The notes: generated by a model not told the origin, from the letters alone. DNA of 64,000 nucleotides from Oxyruncus cristatus (GCA_013399855.1 VXAY01005274.1:1887371-1951370), one strand, 5' to 3'. Positions 23,385 to 37,793 are shown, numbered from the stretch's first letter. Numbers and translations are program-made.

Positions 23385-24456
23385 GGGGAGACGCGCTGCC
23401 GTCGCCGGCCTCGGGGCGCAGCGTCCGCTGCCCACCCTGCTTCTCCCCCTGCTTCTTCTCTGGCTGCTCCCCCGGCTGTTCCCCCGGCGCCCGAACTTTC
23501 CCGGGGCGACGGGGCCGTGCGGGTGCTCGGCGGGATGGCCCCGACGGGCTGAGCCCCCGCCTCGCCGCCCGCGGTCCCGGCCGGTCGCGGGGCTCTGCCG
23601 GGGGCGATGCGGGGTCCGGGGGTCACTGCCGGGGTGTCGGGGGTGCTGTGTCGCGGGTCAGTGCTGGGGGAGCGGTGCCCGGGGCTCCGCGGCGCGGCCC
23701 CGGGGCAGGCGGCTGACGAAATGAAGACAGGCTGGAGAGAGGGCCTGCCTGGGGCTCCTAAAGTTTGTTTTCCTTGGGCTCAGCTCCTTGTGGTGTGCGG
23801 AAAATGATTCTTCGTTTCACTTAGATCCTGGCGCTGCTGCGGGTTTGGGGTTTGTTGTCCTTTTTATTCTCGCCGAGGAGGATGGATGCTTTCCTCCAGC
23901 CTAAGTCTCCCATGCTAAGTGATCGACTTGAGGTGCTGGAGCAGCGTGTTCTCACCCATGTGCAAGTGCACATCTACTCAGGGAGCAAAGCCTGCGTGGA
24001 AACACTGCTGCGGTGTGAGCGGCCTTTACCCTCATGTTTTTCTCTACCTAAATGCCTGAATGATTGGTTTTAAAACGTTTGTAGGTTTGTGGACCCCTGA
24101 TGTTCTCCAGCTGGGCAGTATGTGCTTTATAGTCATTTAAAGTCAGCCTACCAACAGGACACTTGACTTATAAGTAGTCCTTCCACATGCAGGGTCCACA
24201 GATTTCAGGATGAAAATTGCTGGCATAGGTCTGTGTTTTCCCTTGTGCTTCACGGGATATTATTTGTCAGTCTGGTTTTATTTCGGATGTCCCAGCTGAT
24301 GGGTGTTCTGTTATATCAGTGACTTTGTTGTCATTCCATTATGTAAAAAAATGCAGCACTCACAATTGTATCTGAAACAATCATCTGCTGATTAATGCCA
24401 GATACAGAGTTCATAGAAATACCAGTAAGTCCAGCTGCTAAGAACTGTGTGAGATT

Positions 24457-24608
24457 TCACAGAATCATGGAATAGCTGGGGTTGGGAGGGACCTCTGGAA
24501 ATGAGGTTCAACCCCCTGCCAAGGCAGGGTCACCTGGAGTAGATGACACAGAAACGTGTCCAGGTGGGTTTGGAATTTCTCCAGAGAGGGAGACTCCATG
24601 ACCTCCCT
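24457..24608 (-). mobile_element. CR1 3' end, lineage D
   Basis: Antisense tail TCACAGAATCATGGAATAGC, then GGGAGGGACCTCTGGAAATG, CAACCCCCTGCCAAGGCAGG and CGTGTCCAGGTGGGTTTGG. The 'guccaggtgggtttggaat...ctccagagagggagactcc' wording sets it apart from lineages A-C and matches the + copy at 63397. Confidence 0.88.
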
Positions 24609-27600
24609 TGAATTTAATCACATCATTGTCATTCAAAGGAATTTATAGCTTTGACTAGTATGAGTCTTCTTTACGCTTCTCTATTAGGAAAAAAGGGGAA
24701 GAAGGGAGTTACCTAAAATGCATCTGTGCTAAGCAGACTTACCAACTAGTAAAAAAATCACAGAAGTGCCATGTGGAATGGACCAGTCAAAGAGAAAGAA
24801 TGGCAGGGATCATCACATTCCCAAAAAATCTTGAGGGGAAAAATAGCATTAAAAGCTCTGCTGATGTTTGTCCTGAGATCCGCTTTGGTAGCCAGGTGTA
24901 ATGAGGTGAGATCATGTCACAGAAATAGCCTCAGTTTGATTTCCTCACCCTTATCTTGCCTGTGGTATCGAATGAATGAGACAGGGAAAAAAAACCCCAT
25001 TATCAGAGTTTGGCTGATATTGTAAAACAGTCAGATTACACACCCAGTAGCAGCACATGAGGTGGGCAGTCTCTGTGCAGGTTGTGCACACAATACTGTC
25101 CCGGCTATTTGCTGGGAGCGTGTTCCTGCGTCGCGCTTCCATGGCACAGCCCACTGCTGCTCTGGGGTTAAATAACCCATTGTGCTTGGTGCATTACAAC
25201 AGCAGCTGGGCTTTCAAGATGTAAGAGATGTGAAATGCGTGTCAGCTGGCTTGTGTTGATTCATGCTCTAAGGATAATGTTCCTTAAGGTTGTCTCGCTG
25301 AAGTGAGAAGCGATGAAATTTCAGTTGAATTATGAGTTTCTTAAGACTGTCTTAATTAATCAGCTACAGTGTGCAATAGCCTGTTTTGTAACGTTACGTA
25401 TCTCTTTCTGCCTCTCCACAAGAAAAGAAGGGGGGTTAGGTTAAACTGAAAGAACCTCAGAATATCTCCTATAAATCTGACTCCCCAGATGTCAAAGTCC
25501 AGCCTGCACGAATTCTGAGCTTTACAAATTCTGCAAACATGTCCACACCAAGTATGAAATCTGACGTGCTCTCTCAAGGGAGCTTCTGTCTCAAGGCATC
25601 AGCAAGTGAAGCCAGCTGAAGCTCAAGTGAATGTGATTTGGAGACTAGTCCTGTGCAGAAAGATGACTTATTCCTGCTCCCCAAATAAGGCTCGTTTCCT
25701 CCAGCTCTGGGGCTGTGACCTCACCTGGTGTTTTCGCTTTCAGATTGCTGTCAATGAGCAGGGCCGGAATATTTATAAATCCTAGGAAGGTGTTTTGGAA
25801 CAGAAACATCGCGGTTCTAACCAGAGCATTGCCAATGATTGACTTACTTTGGGGAGGCTTTTTCTTTTTCCCAGAAAGGAAAAGCTTCCTGGAGAATTAC
25901 GAGTGGTCAAGAGATTGATTAGACAGTAGTAGCAGCGTGTGATGCTGTGTGAAAGTGGGAGCCAGATCTCAAGTCTGATTCATCCCGGTCTCGATCTGTT
26001 GCAGTGCTGTGGGGAGTGGAGAAATCGTGCTCAGTTGTATCACTGGAGTTGAGATGAGGGTTTGTCACATCCCCGTATTCTTCTCAGCCTTTTTGTCAAT
26101 CGCCAGCACTTCCCGTTACTTCTCTGCTGCTCAGTGAAGCTGACGGCCACGTGTGCTTTCTTTGTCTCTTACTATGGGTATTTTTCAAGGTCAAAATGCT
26201 TGTGTGTATCCGGAGAGCTGTTGTATATCCTCAGGTGTGTCTCCATGTGTGAGATTGAGCTAATCAAAAATACCAGCCTATTGCATGTTTCTGTTTGCAT
26301 TGACCGAAGCAGGAGGAGTCTGTTCCTTACCAAGAATTTAACAGATGCTGCTCTGCCCATCCTGCTGGAAATGAAGTGGTCTTTGCAGATTGGTACCAGC
26401 TGTTTCGTTATTGCTGCTCTTTTTAGCAAGTTTTCATTTCAACAGAGTATTGCTTGTCATAGATAGGAAAAAGTTCCTGTCTGGTTGCTCAGTGTGTTGT
26501 AGTCCAGCAGAGCCAAATTTTGATGGGTGTCCTGGATGGTGAGATGGATTCATTGGGGACTCATTAAAGGAGATACAAAGAAGAATAAAAGATGATCATT
26601 ACATGGTTTGTAGACATGGGTTTTCCCCACTTCATATCTTTAGCTCAGCTGTCTCCCACCTGATATTCCAGGCTTTCAGGAGCCAAGCATCACGTCTCTT
26701 CTTGCCCTGTCAAAGGGAACTGAGTTCCTACAGGACAGTAAGACCAGGCAAGAAATAGCTCTTCTCCAGTCACTTCCAGATTATGTGACCTCTTGAGTTG
26801 TGTGTTCAGTAGAGCTTTGGGTTTGGAGTTAACTGCTGGAAAACTCTGCACTTGTGTCGGTACATAAGGTTGAACAGCTTATCAGGTGTGTTCAGTTTAG
26901 CAAGATCAGGATTGCCAGCTTCCATTCCCAGAGGCAAGTCCTTTCTGGAGGGCTCTTCCTCAATTTCTTTTCCTTTTTCCAAGGGGAGCAGCGAGAAGGA
27001 AAATGAGGACCCTGTTCATTCTCTCCTGGCGAACTCTTACCCCTGTTAGAAGTTGCACATTACTTTGTCTTACTTGGGAAAGTTCAGCAAGACAGTTATT
27101 TGTATGGAATAAGGAAAGAGCAGGAAATACAGTGTCTAGAAGCACGGGCATGACAAGTCATTACAGATTAGGCCTTTTGGCTGCATCTGTCTGATTGCTG
27201 CTGTGCTCTCCTTGACACGATGTTCGCCTGCCTGCTGGAGTTCTTATCGCCCTTCTTTGTTATAAAAGACACTGATTCTGTTTGAAATTTGTCTTCTTTA
27301 CTGCTGCCCCTATCACCCAGCAGTGATAATAGGGACAAGTGGAAATAGGGCTGCATGTTTGATTGACGTGCTAGAAGAGGAGATTATTAAAAATATCAAT
27401 TCCTCCTGCAGCGTTTAATGCAGTGCTGGAGCTTCATTAACTTTGAGAAAGCCAAATATTGTGCTCAACCTCTGCTCTCAGTAACTGGACAACAGTTTCT
27501 TAAATATTTTCTTTAGAGTGCTGTGCAGTGCTGCCTATCACATGTCTAATTTGAAGTTACAATAACTGCTTTCATGGTGCTTCTATGGAAGACTGACCAG

Positions 27601-28089
27601 GGGAATTTGCATATTAAGTAGTGAGATTTGTTGCTCACAATTGGACTAATACAGTAGGGCTCTGCTTGGACTTGAAGGGAGGGTTAAACAAGCATCTCAT
27701 GACTGAGCAGTTAATAGCATTTGGTGCCTCCCCTTTGTATTGGAGCTTACAAAGAGTCTCCCACTTGCAGACTGATTTTGCAGGGTGTTGTAGCTGTTTG
27801 GGTGCAAGCTGTGATGGTGTGTTCCTGAACACAGCACCTGGCTGGGGTTTCGTTGCCGTATAAAGAAGGCCGCTCTAGCAGATGTAGCCTTCCTGCTGGT
27901 TGGTAATTCAACCCTGAATTATGGTGCTGGATATGATTTGGCAAAAGTAAAATTAAATCAGAGCTGGCGTTAGCTGTTAGGTCTTACTGTGCGGTGTTTT
28001 GTGTTGTTTGTTTTGATTGGGGTTTTTAAATGGAATAATAAAAGAAGCTTGGTGTGGCTCTTAAACTTGCTCTACATCCTTCATACTCC

Positions 28090-28220
28090 CTCCCTGGATG
28101 TATTTAAAGGGTATACAGATGTAGCCCTTGGGGACATGGTTTTAGAGGTAGATTTGGCTGAGTAAACGGTTGGACTCAATGATCTTGAAGGTCTTTTCCA
28201 ACCTAAACGAGTGTGTGATT
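28090..28220 (+). mobile_element. CR1 3' end, lineage C
   Basis: Sense copy: CTCCCTGGATGTATTTAAAG, GATGTAGCCCTTGGGGACA, GGTTGGACTCAATGATCTTG and TCTTTTCCAACCTAAACG. The octamer tail has decayed to GTGTGTGATT. It pairs in lineage with the - copy at 3910. Confidence 0.85.
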
Positions 28221-31200
28221 ACCACAAGAATACGTGTGTTTCTAGCAGGGCTTTGCAATAAAAGTAGCCTTTAATGACTCCTTTTGCTGATGGCTGGGAC
28301 CCACAGCCTCCTAGAGATTATTAGGATCTGTGAATCTTGTGCTGAGAACGCCTCATAGTTCAGTGCCAAGTACTTTTCTGCTGGAATATCACTTTGATGG
28401 TGTGACACTTTTCATTTGCTAACTAATAGACTTTGTTTTGTTTTTCAGGTGATAACAAGTCACTCTCAGAAAATGAAATAAGGTGTTATTTTTACTGTTA
28501 ATAAGGGCTGGCAAACGCAGCTGCTTGGTTTCCTTTTTGGCGTTGTTCCTCCATGTAATTGTTTGTTTGGTTTCTAGATGAAGTGATTTGTTTTACTTTC
28601 TCTGTTTGGGCTTTCAGTGCTGAAAGCGACAACGCTCTCCTTCACTGAATGTTAAATATAATAAATTGAAAACTCATTGTGCTTTGGAGATTTTTGACAA
28701 ATGGAAAATATTATTAGTTGCCAGTTTGAATAAACTCTAAGAAGCAGCGATCCACTCTTATTCCAGCAAGTAATACGATAGCTATTATTTTTCATGTGAA
28801 TGTTGAATAATCTAATTCGTGAGTCACAAATTAAAATACAGTTGAAGCCAGAAATAAAGATTTGCCTTATAGTTAAGTCTTGCAAATTCCTGTGAGTCTT
28901 CTTGCAGGTACAAAGAAGGGTCAAGTTGGCCATAGCTGCTCTGATTACCCAGTTCTTCTAAAAAAAGGAAGAATATAAATATGTAGAAAACTTGTGGCCA
29001 AATAACCATGATTCAGAGGTGAACGTAATTGCTCTTTATCAGCAAGAAAGGACTGTGATACTTCCAGGGTGTGATGTAACAAGTGCTTTCATCCAGTCTT
29101 GTGGACAGACACTGTGTATAAATGTCTGTTACATTTTTAAGCAAATTGTTTCCAATTTGCCACCTTGGCTTCACTGCCTGAAAATCCAGTCGTCTTTGAT
29201 GCAAATACTTCAGATGGGTTTTTCCTCTTAATCTTTGGGGTTTTAAATTTTATTTTTTTTTCCCCAAAATCACTTATGCCTGCTACAGGAACGTGTGCTG
29301 TGCTGTGCTGGCTGGTAGGTGCTTCTTGATCCTCCCAGTTGTCTCACCAGATTCAAAATAACTTTTTGAGGGTGGCTGGTGCGAGATGTCCATCCTGTCC
29401 TGCAGAGAAGCCAGATCCCAGTGTGTCCATATCCACGCAGCATGGCTTTCCTGACTTTCTGCTTGGAAAGGAAATGTGGGAAGGGCCTGGATTTTTTTCT
29501 TCCCGTGGGCTGCTCTCTGAGAGGAGGCACAGCTGGGTGCGTGGCCATGAGGTTTTTACCTTCCCAGAGCTACTGGCATCCACGTCTGGGGAAGGAAAGA
29601 GCATTTCTAGGGAGAAGTTCTGCCACCCAGCAGGCAGGATGAAGTAGGGAAGTCTGTGTGTGGCATCTTTTGGGCACGTAGTGCCCAACCAGAAGTTTAA
29701 AAGCAGGAGCCGTTGGTTCACACTCATCTTTCTTACTTGCAAATGCTTTAGATGACGTTTGTGGAGGTTTGTGGCATTTAATTTTCTTTCAACTGGAAGC
29801 TCTGTAGGACTCTTCTTTCTTTTGCAAGAGTCACATTATGAAATTGAGCCTTTCCAAATCTTCCTAATTCTAGTTTGGAAAACTGCTCCATTTAGACACC
29901 TGTAGTCATCATAATTGCAGACAAAATAGAACAAGCAGGCACATGAGGTGGTTCTCAGGGATGTCTTGCCAGTTTGAGGGTGTAAAGCTGCTGACCTTGG
30001 GTATTGTGCCATGGGTACGGTGAGTTTTTGAGGCATCTGCTTGTTCTGGTTACTGAAAACCTCCAGGCTCTGTTTGCTCAGTGCTGCCTTTGGTGTTGGT
30101 ACTGCAGGCTGGCCGGGCTGGTGAATCCACACGTGAGTGTGGAGATGTGCCTGTGCCATGGCTGCTGGTCCCACTGGTGACAGGCTGGTGCCTGGCCTTG
30201 CTTGGCAGGGGAGCGTGGCAAGAACGATGAGCTCAATCACCCAAAATCAGAAGGGAAAGGCACGGAGTGACCCATTGTGTGAAGCAGGTGGAGTGCAAGG
30301 AAGAATAAAAGAGCTGGAGTCAGTAACCTGGTTTCTGAATGTGGAATGAAACACTTGGTTTGCACTCAGAGGTTTTCAGTTACAGTTCAATCTGCTGCCT
30401 GTGTGTTGTCTGGCGGGCACCTCAGGTTTGAAGAAAGAGAGATGCTCCGCTACTTGAGAAACAACTGAAGTGCAAGGGGTTTTGGGGGATTTTTTTTTTG
30501 GTTGGATGGTTGGTTTATTTTCTTGTTTTTTAGGAAAACAAAAAGGTTTCCCCTCACGTGGTGATTGTGTTGCCAGTGTGAAAAGTGCAGAATCTAATCT
30601 GGTGTTTCATACTGAGTTATCAAGAGTGATAGATCCAAACCATGGTGCCTCAGGCATCCCAAAGCAGCTTGAGTGCTCATTGCACCACTGAGGTGAAAAC
30701 ACCCATAGCACAGAATGTCACTTGATATTGCACTGTTTGACCTGTGTGCAGACAAATGTCTCATGTGGTTTTTTTTAAGGTTCAGCTGGAACCTGAATTT
30801 TCCATGTGCTGCCCCTGGGCTGCTCTCACAGCTATTAGCCAGGGAGTAGCTTTCTCTCTTGGCACACTCAGATTTGGTGCAAGTGAGAGGTGAACAAAAG
30901 ACGGGGCAGTGCAAACTGTGTGTATAGCATTTTTGTTCTGTTTCCCACCTTAGAAATAAATTAAAAAGTCTCTTAAATGTTGAATGGGTCTGAAGTTTCT
31001 TAGACTAACTTAAATATTTACAATTACATAAGTAGCCTGTCATCCTGAGACTTCGCAGCACCGAGAAATACAAGGGCACTGCAGGTTCTGCAGGTAATAA
31101 ATACACGAGCAATTATTGGATGCTGTCAATTTGCAGGAGCTAGTCTACATCCAGTTGACCTATTAGGCCTAATGTAAAGCATTTGGAAATTGTGCTTCAT

Positions 31201-31450
31201 AAAGCAGAAATACTGGTGGGAATGGGGATCCTTGCTGCTGCGCTTGTGTATTAGATCGGTTTAACAGCTCCTCCTTTTTGCCTTTTCTCAATGTCCTTTT
31301 CTCTTCCCATCTCCCCCTTCTCCTTAGTGAACATGATTTAAAAAGCAAAATTCAAAGCCCTGCTTGAAAGCCATTTGTGGGAGGAGATGGGCACAGTTCT
31401 GAAGAAATGATTCTTCGCTTCTGTAGAAAATCAGATGTGCTGAAGGATTT

Positions 31451-31476
31451 TATACATACATATATATATATATAAA
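31451..31476. repeat. AT dinucleotide microsatellite
   Basis: TATACATACATATATATATA continues for a few more TA units. Short and AT-only; no gene association seen. Confidence 0.85.
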
Positions 31477-33317
31477 GACATCCTTGTGCTGCAGATTAGG
31501 TAGAAGGGAGGGGGTTTGGGGAGTTTCTGCATGATCTATCATGTGGTTTTCCCACATTCTCAAACATGAAAGAAAAGGCACTTCACAAATGGTAGAGAAG
31601 AATGCTTCAGTAGTTTTCAGCAAGAACAGGTACTGCCCGGGGGAAAAGATTAGAGGCTAAAATGTGAAAATGTATCGTACAGTGCTCTATATTGCATTTA
31701 TCTTTGCACATGTTTAATAGGGAAAGTTTACTCTTAAAACATATATATTCAGCCTAACATTATCAACACTTTTCTACAAATAACTAAATTATTTTTCAGC
31801 CAGTGAAATGATAAACATTTCATAGTTCATAACAGCTTACAGTTTATAATAATGTATAATAAATGTAGCAACCATAAATAATTCTCTTAGTTCAGACAAC
31901 ATATTATGTAGGAAGGCATTTTTCACCTTTTCCCAGTGGAGCTGTGTGCTCTTTGAGAGCACTCCCAGGGCCTGAAATGGCATCGGAAACAGAGCACAGC
32001 GCTTTGGGGTTGGAAGCTTGTTACCTTTCTATTTTTAAAATTCAGTTGTGAAGCTCAATTTCTGCTCTCATGCTGTGATGAAGGGCACTATGGATTCAGG
32101 AGAAGGATCTCTTCGTGGCATTTACTTTGTTGCTTTATTTTACTGTCACAGAACACTCATCTCCTGTGATTTCTTGCCTGTATGGGTAAATACAGTCTTT
32201 TTGTAAAAGAGTACCTACAAAATAGCAGATAGAAGCTGCAGCTGGTGAATGCCACTTTCTCCTACCAATTGCTTTTTGGCCACATGCTGCTGCAGGAGCA
32301 CCTGAGCCTGTTGCAGAGCATCAGCAATCACAAGATAATGGCTGGCTGGAGAAAAGGTAAATGATGGAAGTAAAAATTGCTAACTCACATGTACTGCACA
32401 AAGTGTTTCTTGAAAAAGCTCTAGCAAAGCATTGCCTGTGTCATACATGCTGGACAACTTCATGGCTTCAGGGTGGGTTTGGACGCATTTTCTTCATTAC
32501 ATAGAAGCTGTGTATGTCAAAATAATGTCTTTAGTGCAGAATGTTTAGCTTTCAGTTGTGCTCTACCCGCCAAATGCTTCTGAAACTCTGAGTCATTGCA
32601 CTGCATCCCTGCTCTCCAGAGGGGACGAGAAGGACCGTGCTCAGAGTGGGAAGGGGACACTCAGTCTGTGAACACGGAAACATGTTTTAGATGCTTTTTT
32701 TGGTGCACGTACAAGTCCCATTTCTACTCATCAAAGCCTTTGGCTGCTCCAAGCTTGTTAGCACAGGCACTGAAGTAAGGGTGAGAAGACATGGGCAATA
32801 AGCAGTTTGGAAGTGTTAATGGGAAGCAAAGTGTAGCATACGTGTGAAATAGTTTGGAAACCATAAACGTTATCTGAAGGTTGGATGAACAATTTCACTG
32901 GCTCCTGCTGGATGTATTCACAAGGAGCCTATATTTGGTGGCAGCAGTAGTTAAACATACGTTCAGATGAAGCTTAGCACTCCAGTGCTTCACACCTCCA
33001 AGTAGCAGCATCCTTCACTGTTCCCAGATTTGGTCTGGTTGCCTGTTTGGGACATGATGCCAATGCCCTGATGGCTGAGGGCGAGTGAATCTCTTCCTTT
33101 GCCTGTGCATTTATGCACTTCCAGTGCATGTAATGAGCAAACCTGCTCATTAAACGGTTGGTAAATCACAGGTCCCAACTGAGGTTTAGCACTTGGAGGG
33201 GTGAAGAAGAGAGAAGCTGTCACATAGCTATTTAAACTCTATTTTTTTTAGGAGTTGGATTTCACTCATGAATTGCATGTTCATAACTTGGCTTGGTAAA
33301 ATACACAACAGACTGAT

Positions 33318-33349
33318 TTTTTTATTTTTTAATTTTTTTTTTTTTTTTG
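33318..33349. repeat. Poly-T tract
   Basis: Two T-runs separated by A or AA, ending in an uninterrupted T-run of about 17. No adjacent 3' end of a retroposon was recognised on the - strand. Confidence 0.8.
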
Positions 33350-36300
33350 CTGTGTGCCTACGGAAGTACTTTACAAGAACATGGGTTGCTATAAATGCAA
33401 GCGTTTATAGAACAAAAATATCTCCTGTAAAGTGCTGATCAATATTGGATATTATTCTAAGATAGGTTTAAATGCTCATTTGAGATAAGTTCTCTTACTC
33501 ATTTGTGTGTTGGCTTTTCACATCTTTAGATCTCCATTATATGTTTATCCAAATCTAAAACTAGCTCTGGTGCCAAAAAAGCTTGGATTGCAACAGAAAA
33601 CCACATGAGTATTGAAATCTCACTGCTTTATTAGCATCACATGCTTTCAATCAGGCACGTATTGGATGGCCTCACACGGATGTTACTGCAACATCCCAGC
33701 GCTGCCTTAACGCATCCCAAACAAGCACGTTCCTTGCGTGTATCCAGGACACTTCAGCTGCTGTGCTGATATTACTGCACTAAAATAGCTCCAGAAAGAC
33801 TACAGGCATGGGCTTTGGCTTTATCTGAAATTCCTTCAGAATGGAACAAGAGGGAATACACGATTTTAGTCTCTCCTCTGAGAGAAAAAAGGAGCAGCAG
33901 CATTGTCAGAACAAGCGAGCATGGATGTTGTGGATTGGTACTGCAAGGCAATACCAGAATGAGAGTCCTCTAGGTGTAAATAATCTTCCAGGTCTTCAAC
34001 TCTGGCTCATGATAGACATTTTCTAAACCAGCGCAATTTCTCTCAAAATGAGATAAACCAAGCCAGTGTACGGAAAGACTATTTCCCTGTAAACCTCTAA
34101 AAACACTTTAAACTGTATTTGGGATATCCTTTTTTCCTCCAAATGGCATGAACCTTTAAAAAACATATCGGGTTCTTCTCAACTGTGTCAGAGGTGCCTG
34201 GGCCACCACCAGCTTAGAGAGATCATGATGTAAATAATGCCATGTGTCCAGATACAGCTTTCCAAAAGCTTGTCTACCTTTTGTTTCTTATGGAGAGAAA
34301 CACTACGAAAATATCCTTTTTAAAGTCCAAGTTTTCACCCTGTGTGTCTCTCACAGATTCTGTCCCATTGGTCTCCTCTTAGAATCATTTTTCTTCGGGC
34401 TTTGAGCTGGAATCGTGCTCTTCCTGGGTACGAGTCGTGGTCTGGGTCTCTGTGGTGTTAGCTCATGGACACCCAATAAACTGAACCAAGGGAACAACAC
34501 TTGCCCCAGTGAGTTTGCAGTTTGATAATTGGCCCTTAAAGGCTTGGTGGAAGCAACTTCTGAGTTTTCTGAACTGTCCCTATCCAATTTTGGTCAAGTA
34601 AGCTTGACCAGAAGGGAATGCTTGACACCTAACCCTACCATCTTGCTGCTGGTCTGACCTTGCCTAGTTAGCAGTAATCAATGCTCCAAGGTACCATCTC
34701 ACTTCTGCCTTGGCTGGCTTCAAAGTCCTTCACCCACCACAGCATAATGTTAGTGGAGGTGAATCTCAAGACCTGTGTGTGCTTTGTCTTCCTGGGAAGT
34801 TTCATGCCCTTTCTAGACTGGCTTGTCTGCTGTGCACCCGATTCTCCTAAATACTGTTGTTCTAGTAGCTAGGTTTAAGCTGGGGAGGGGAGGTCATGGC
34901 TTATGATTAAGTTGTCACTCTGCCTTTTTAGGCAGCTTGAAAAGTGGAATCCTCTGCTGGTTTTTGGAGGGTCAGTGCCCAGCAGTGGGGAAAACACAGC
35001 GACCCACTTAAACAAGGAACCCAAATTTCTCTTTTTCACCTTTAACATGACAGGTGTCACTCAGTACTGCCGGTGGAGATTTCTAAGCGTTTTTGACAAG
35101 TCTGCTACAGGGAGAGTGCTCACCAAACCAACTGGGAGTGGAAATTTGGGGGTCCATTAGTTGAGCCCCAAAGGAAACCCGCTCTCTGTATCCATCCCAT
35201 TGATGGGGTCCAGCTGATCACTTCATTTTGGAGCAGTGATTACAAATGCAGAATGGGTGGGCTCTAAACACCCCATTCCCAGCCTTCACCCATCCCAGGA
35301 CATGATCAGTCATGATCAGCTCTCAGGAAGCAACTTTTTCTCAAGAATTTATAAGTAAACATATTTAAATTGGTGCTTACAGCTTTTCACAATACTGCTT
35401 TGAAAATCAACAAGTGTTTCTGTTGCATTCTATAGAACTGTTCACTTATGGAATTAATTCTTTCTGCTTTATCCATTCCAAAGAACACAGGTGTTTTATC
35501 TTAAGGATGCAACTCCAATTTTTTATTTTACTCCAATTATAATTTTTCTTATATTCAGGGAAAACGTTGTGCCACGGGACTGTGAAAGGAACATCATTAG
35601 CATTTTATCTCACTGTGGTGGGAAACTTATTACCAAGAGTTGATCATTTGCATTGAGCTCACATTAGTTAGGAAAATATTACAGAAATTTGGGGTTGGGG
35701 GAGGAAGAATTTTGGTTCCTGCCAGTGTCCTACTTTATCATCTCCTGACAAGATCTGTCCGGAGAGGCTCTGAGAGTATGGCTGTCTGATAATCAAGCCT
35801 ATTAAAAACCTATTTTATTAAATAGTGAAAATTCAGCTTAAAAGAGGGTTGTGCAAAGTCCAAGACAGCACAGGCTTCTGTATCTCCTAATTCAGTGCAG
35901 TGTCAAACAGAATATTCTGTCTTAGAAATTCTACCAACTGATCTAATCTTGTCTTGAAATTCTTTCCAGGTTTGCCTACTCAAGTATGCTGTCGCTATCT
36001 GATTGCTCTGCCTGCCAAATTTCCGAGCTGAATTCATCTTCCATTGATAAAGTGAACTTCTGTCTGCTCAGTGCACTCGCCCTTCCTTCTTTCACGTGTC
36101 TCATTGCATTATTATAAATTAGTCGGATGATTTTTTTCCAGCTGAAGGAACTCTTGCCATGCAGTTCAGATTGAGGTATCTGCAAAATTTCTTACTCTTG
36201 TCTTTTGAGACTTTCCAACTTGTTTAAGTTGAAGGTTGATAAATAAGGAACCCTTCTTCTCACAAAACACTTTTCTATCAGGATATTTCAGCACAGATTA

Positions 36301-37642
36301 TTCTGTGTTATAGACACTTTCGATGCTAAATAATGAGCCCCTTTGAATGGACTCTCTTCAGCTGGGGGAGCTGGTGTGAATAGTACTCAGATGTGAACAT
36401 TTCCTAGTGCGTTTTTCTCGTGTTCATCCTTAGCTTTTACACAGGTCTGAAATGTGCCCCCACCGCTGCTGGGTCTGGGGTTTGACATGCCCTTGATCAG
36501 AGCTGCAGAGTCAGCACTTCATGGGCATGGTTTGCTCATTAGAGCATAGTAATTAGTGAATTTGCAATGTATTTGCATCCAGCTATTTTTGTGAATTCTT
36601 CTAACTTCTATAGCCAGCAAATCAACTGGTTAGGGTGGGATTGTTTTTTTTCTTTTTTACTCAATGCTTTGAGGGATCCCTTCACTGAATAATAATTATA
36701 CCTGCACTGAAAAACCATGGGACCAGCGGGCTCTTGTTTTCAAATGGCTGAAATAAGAATCTCTTGACTAATGAATTCTCCCTCCTTGCCAGTCAAAAGT
36801 TCTCAGCCTTAAATTTGAAACTTATTTTCCCTTGAAGGGGAGGACAGGTGAGAAGAGGGTCTGTCTAATGTGGAGAGTTCTGCCTTAACTCAGAACCAGA
36901 CACCTTTCTTGCAGAAACTCTTAAAGTCCAAAATCATCACGTGCTTACTCTAACCCTCTATTATATCGCTCACGTCTACAATGTTGGGAAAAAGTAGGAA
37001 AAGTGCACCTGTCCTGACAAACAGTACTGCTTTGGCTTGGGAGTAGATGACACTGGAGAAATAAGCTCTTCCGGGCATTACTGTGAGTACCTTTTTAGAA
37101 AAGACAAGCATAGCCCGTGGCCAAGACCTACTTCAGCTATTACTGGATACGTAACAGCCAAAAGCGTTGCCAACATAATCGTTGTGCTGCCAGTTTTTAG
37201 CTTGCCCTGAGTTGTTGGGAATTAAATGCATTTTCAATCAAATTATGTTCTGTAGTGCTCCCTTCATCTGAAAGGAAGAGAAGTTACTTAAGGGATGTGC
37301 TGTTGTGTCTGCTGGAAACACTGAACAAGCATCACCCAGGCCATTAATAGAGCTAAAGCCTTATGTGCTCAGGGAATTTTGAAAGAGATCAGATTAATTT
37401 GCTAAAGGTGGAAAGGCTCTGGCTACTTTAATCTGTCTTCATTTGAGCAATTTAAATGAAGAGGGCAGTTTCCTGTCCCTGCTCCAAGGTCCTTCCGTCT
37501 CACAGAGAGCCACAGGCTCCTGCAGAAGGAGGTTCGCAGCAGAAGCTGATGTCTGTGTTTGGTGTTGCTCGGGGGAGGTCGCCTTGATTATGCTCCTAAT
37601 TTGAGCACCTTTAAATTCTTAGAGTTAGATTCACTCACACAG

Positions 37643-37793
37643 GCCAGAGAAGTGGATGTGCCGTCCCTGGAAGTGTTAAAGGACAGGTTGGGTGGAACTC
37701 TGTGCAACCTTGTCTAGTGGAAGGTGTCCCTGTCCATGGGGTTGGAACTGGATGATCTTCAAGGTCCCTTCTAACCGAAACCATTCTACAATT
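37643..37793 (+). mobile_element. CR1 3' end, lineage A
   Basis: Sense copy: CCGTCCCTGGAAGTGTTAAA, CTTGTCTAGTGGAAGGTGTC, GGTTGGAACTGGATGATC, AAGGTCCCTTCTAACCG and a decayed CCATTCTACAATT tail. Confidence 0.9.

Larger units (their letters stand above)
22930..23720 (+). promoter_or_regulatory. UBTD2: CpG island, probable UBTD2 promoter and first-exon region
   Basis: Seen: an abrupt change from AT-rich sequence to very GC- and CpG-rich sequence on both sides of an assembly gap, returning to ordinary composition by about 23720. A GC box (GGGCGGGGG, 23032-23040) and a YY1-like GATGGCGG (23066-23073) lie just left of the gap. No UBTD2-like start peptide or clear donor site is visible in the flanks. 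Inference: this is the only CpG island upstream of exon 2 and it lies on the correct side, so it is the likely promoter, with the start codon and exon 1 donor probably inside the gap. A divergent noncoding transcript on the - strand is possible but nothing shows it. The strand given is that of UBTD2. Confidence 0.75.

Noticed and set aside
22787..23724. Long open frames across the CpG island on both strands
   Set aside because: They cross 308 undetermined bases, and the rest is GC-rich sequence poor in stop codons. No UBTD2-like peptide is visible in the flanks.
29339..29742. Overlapping open frames of 102 and 129 codons on opposite strands
   Set aside because: Locally GC-richer sequence makes stops rarer; neither peptide resembles a known domain.
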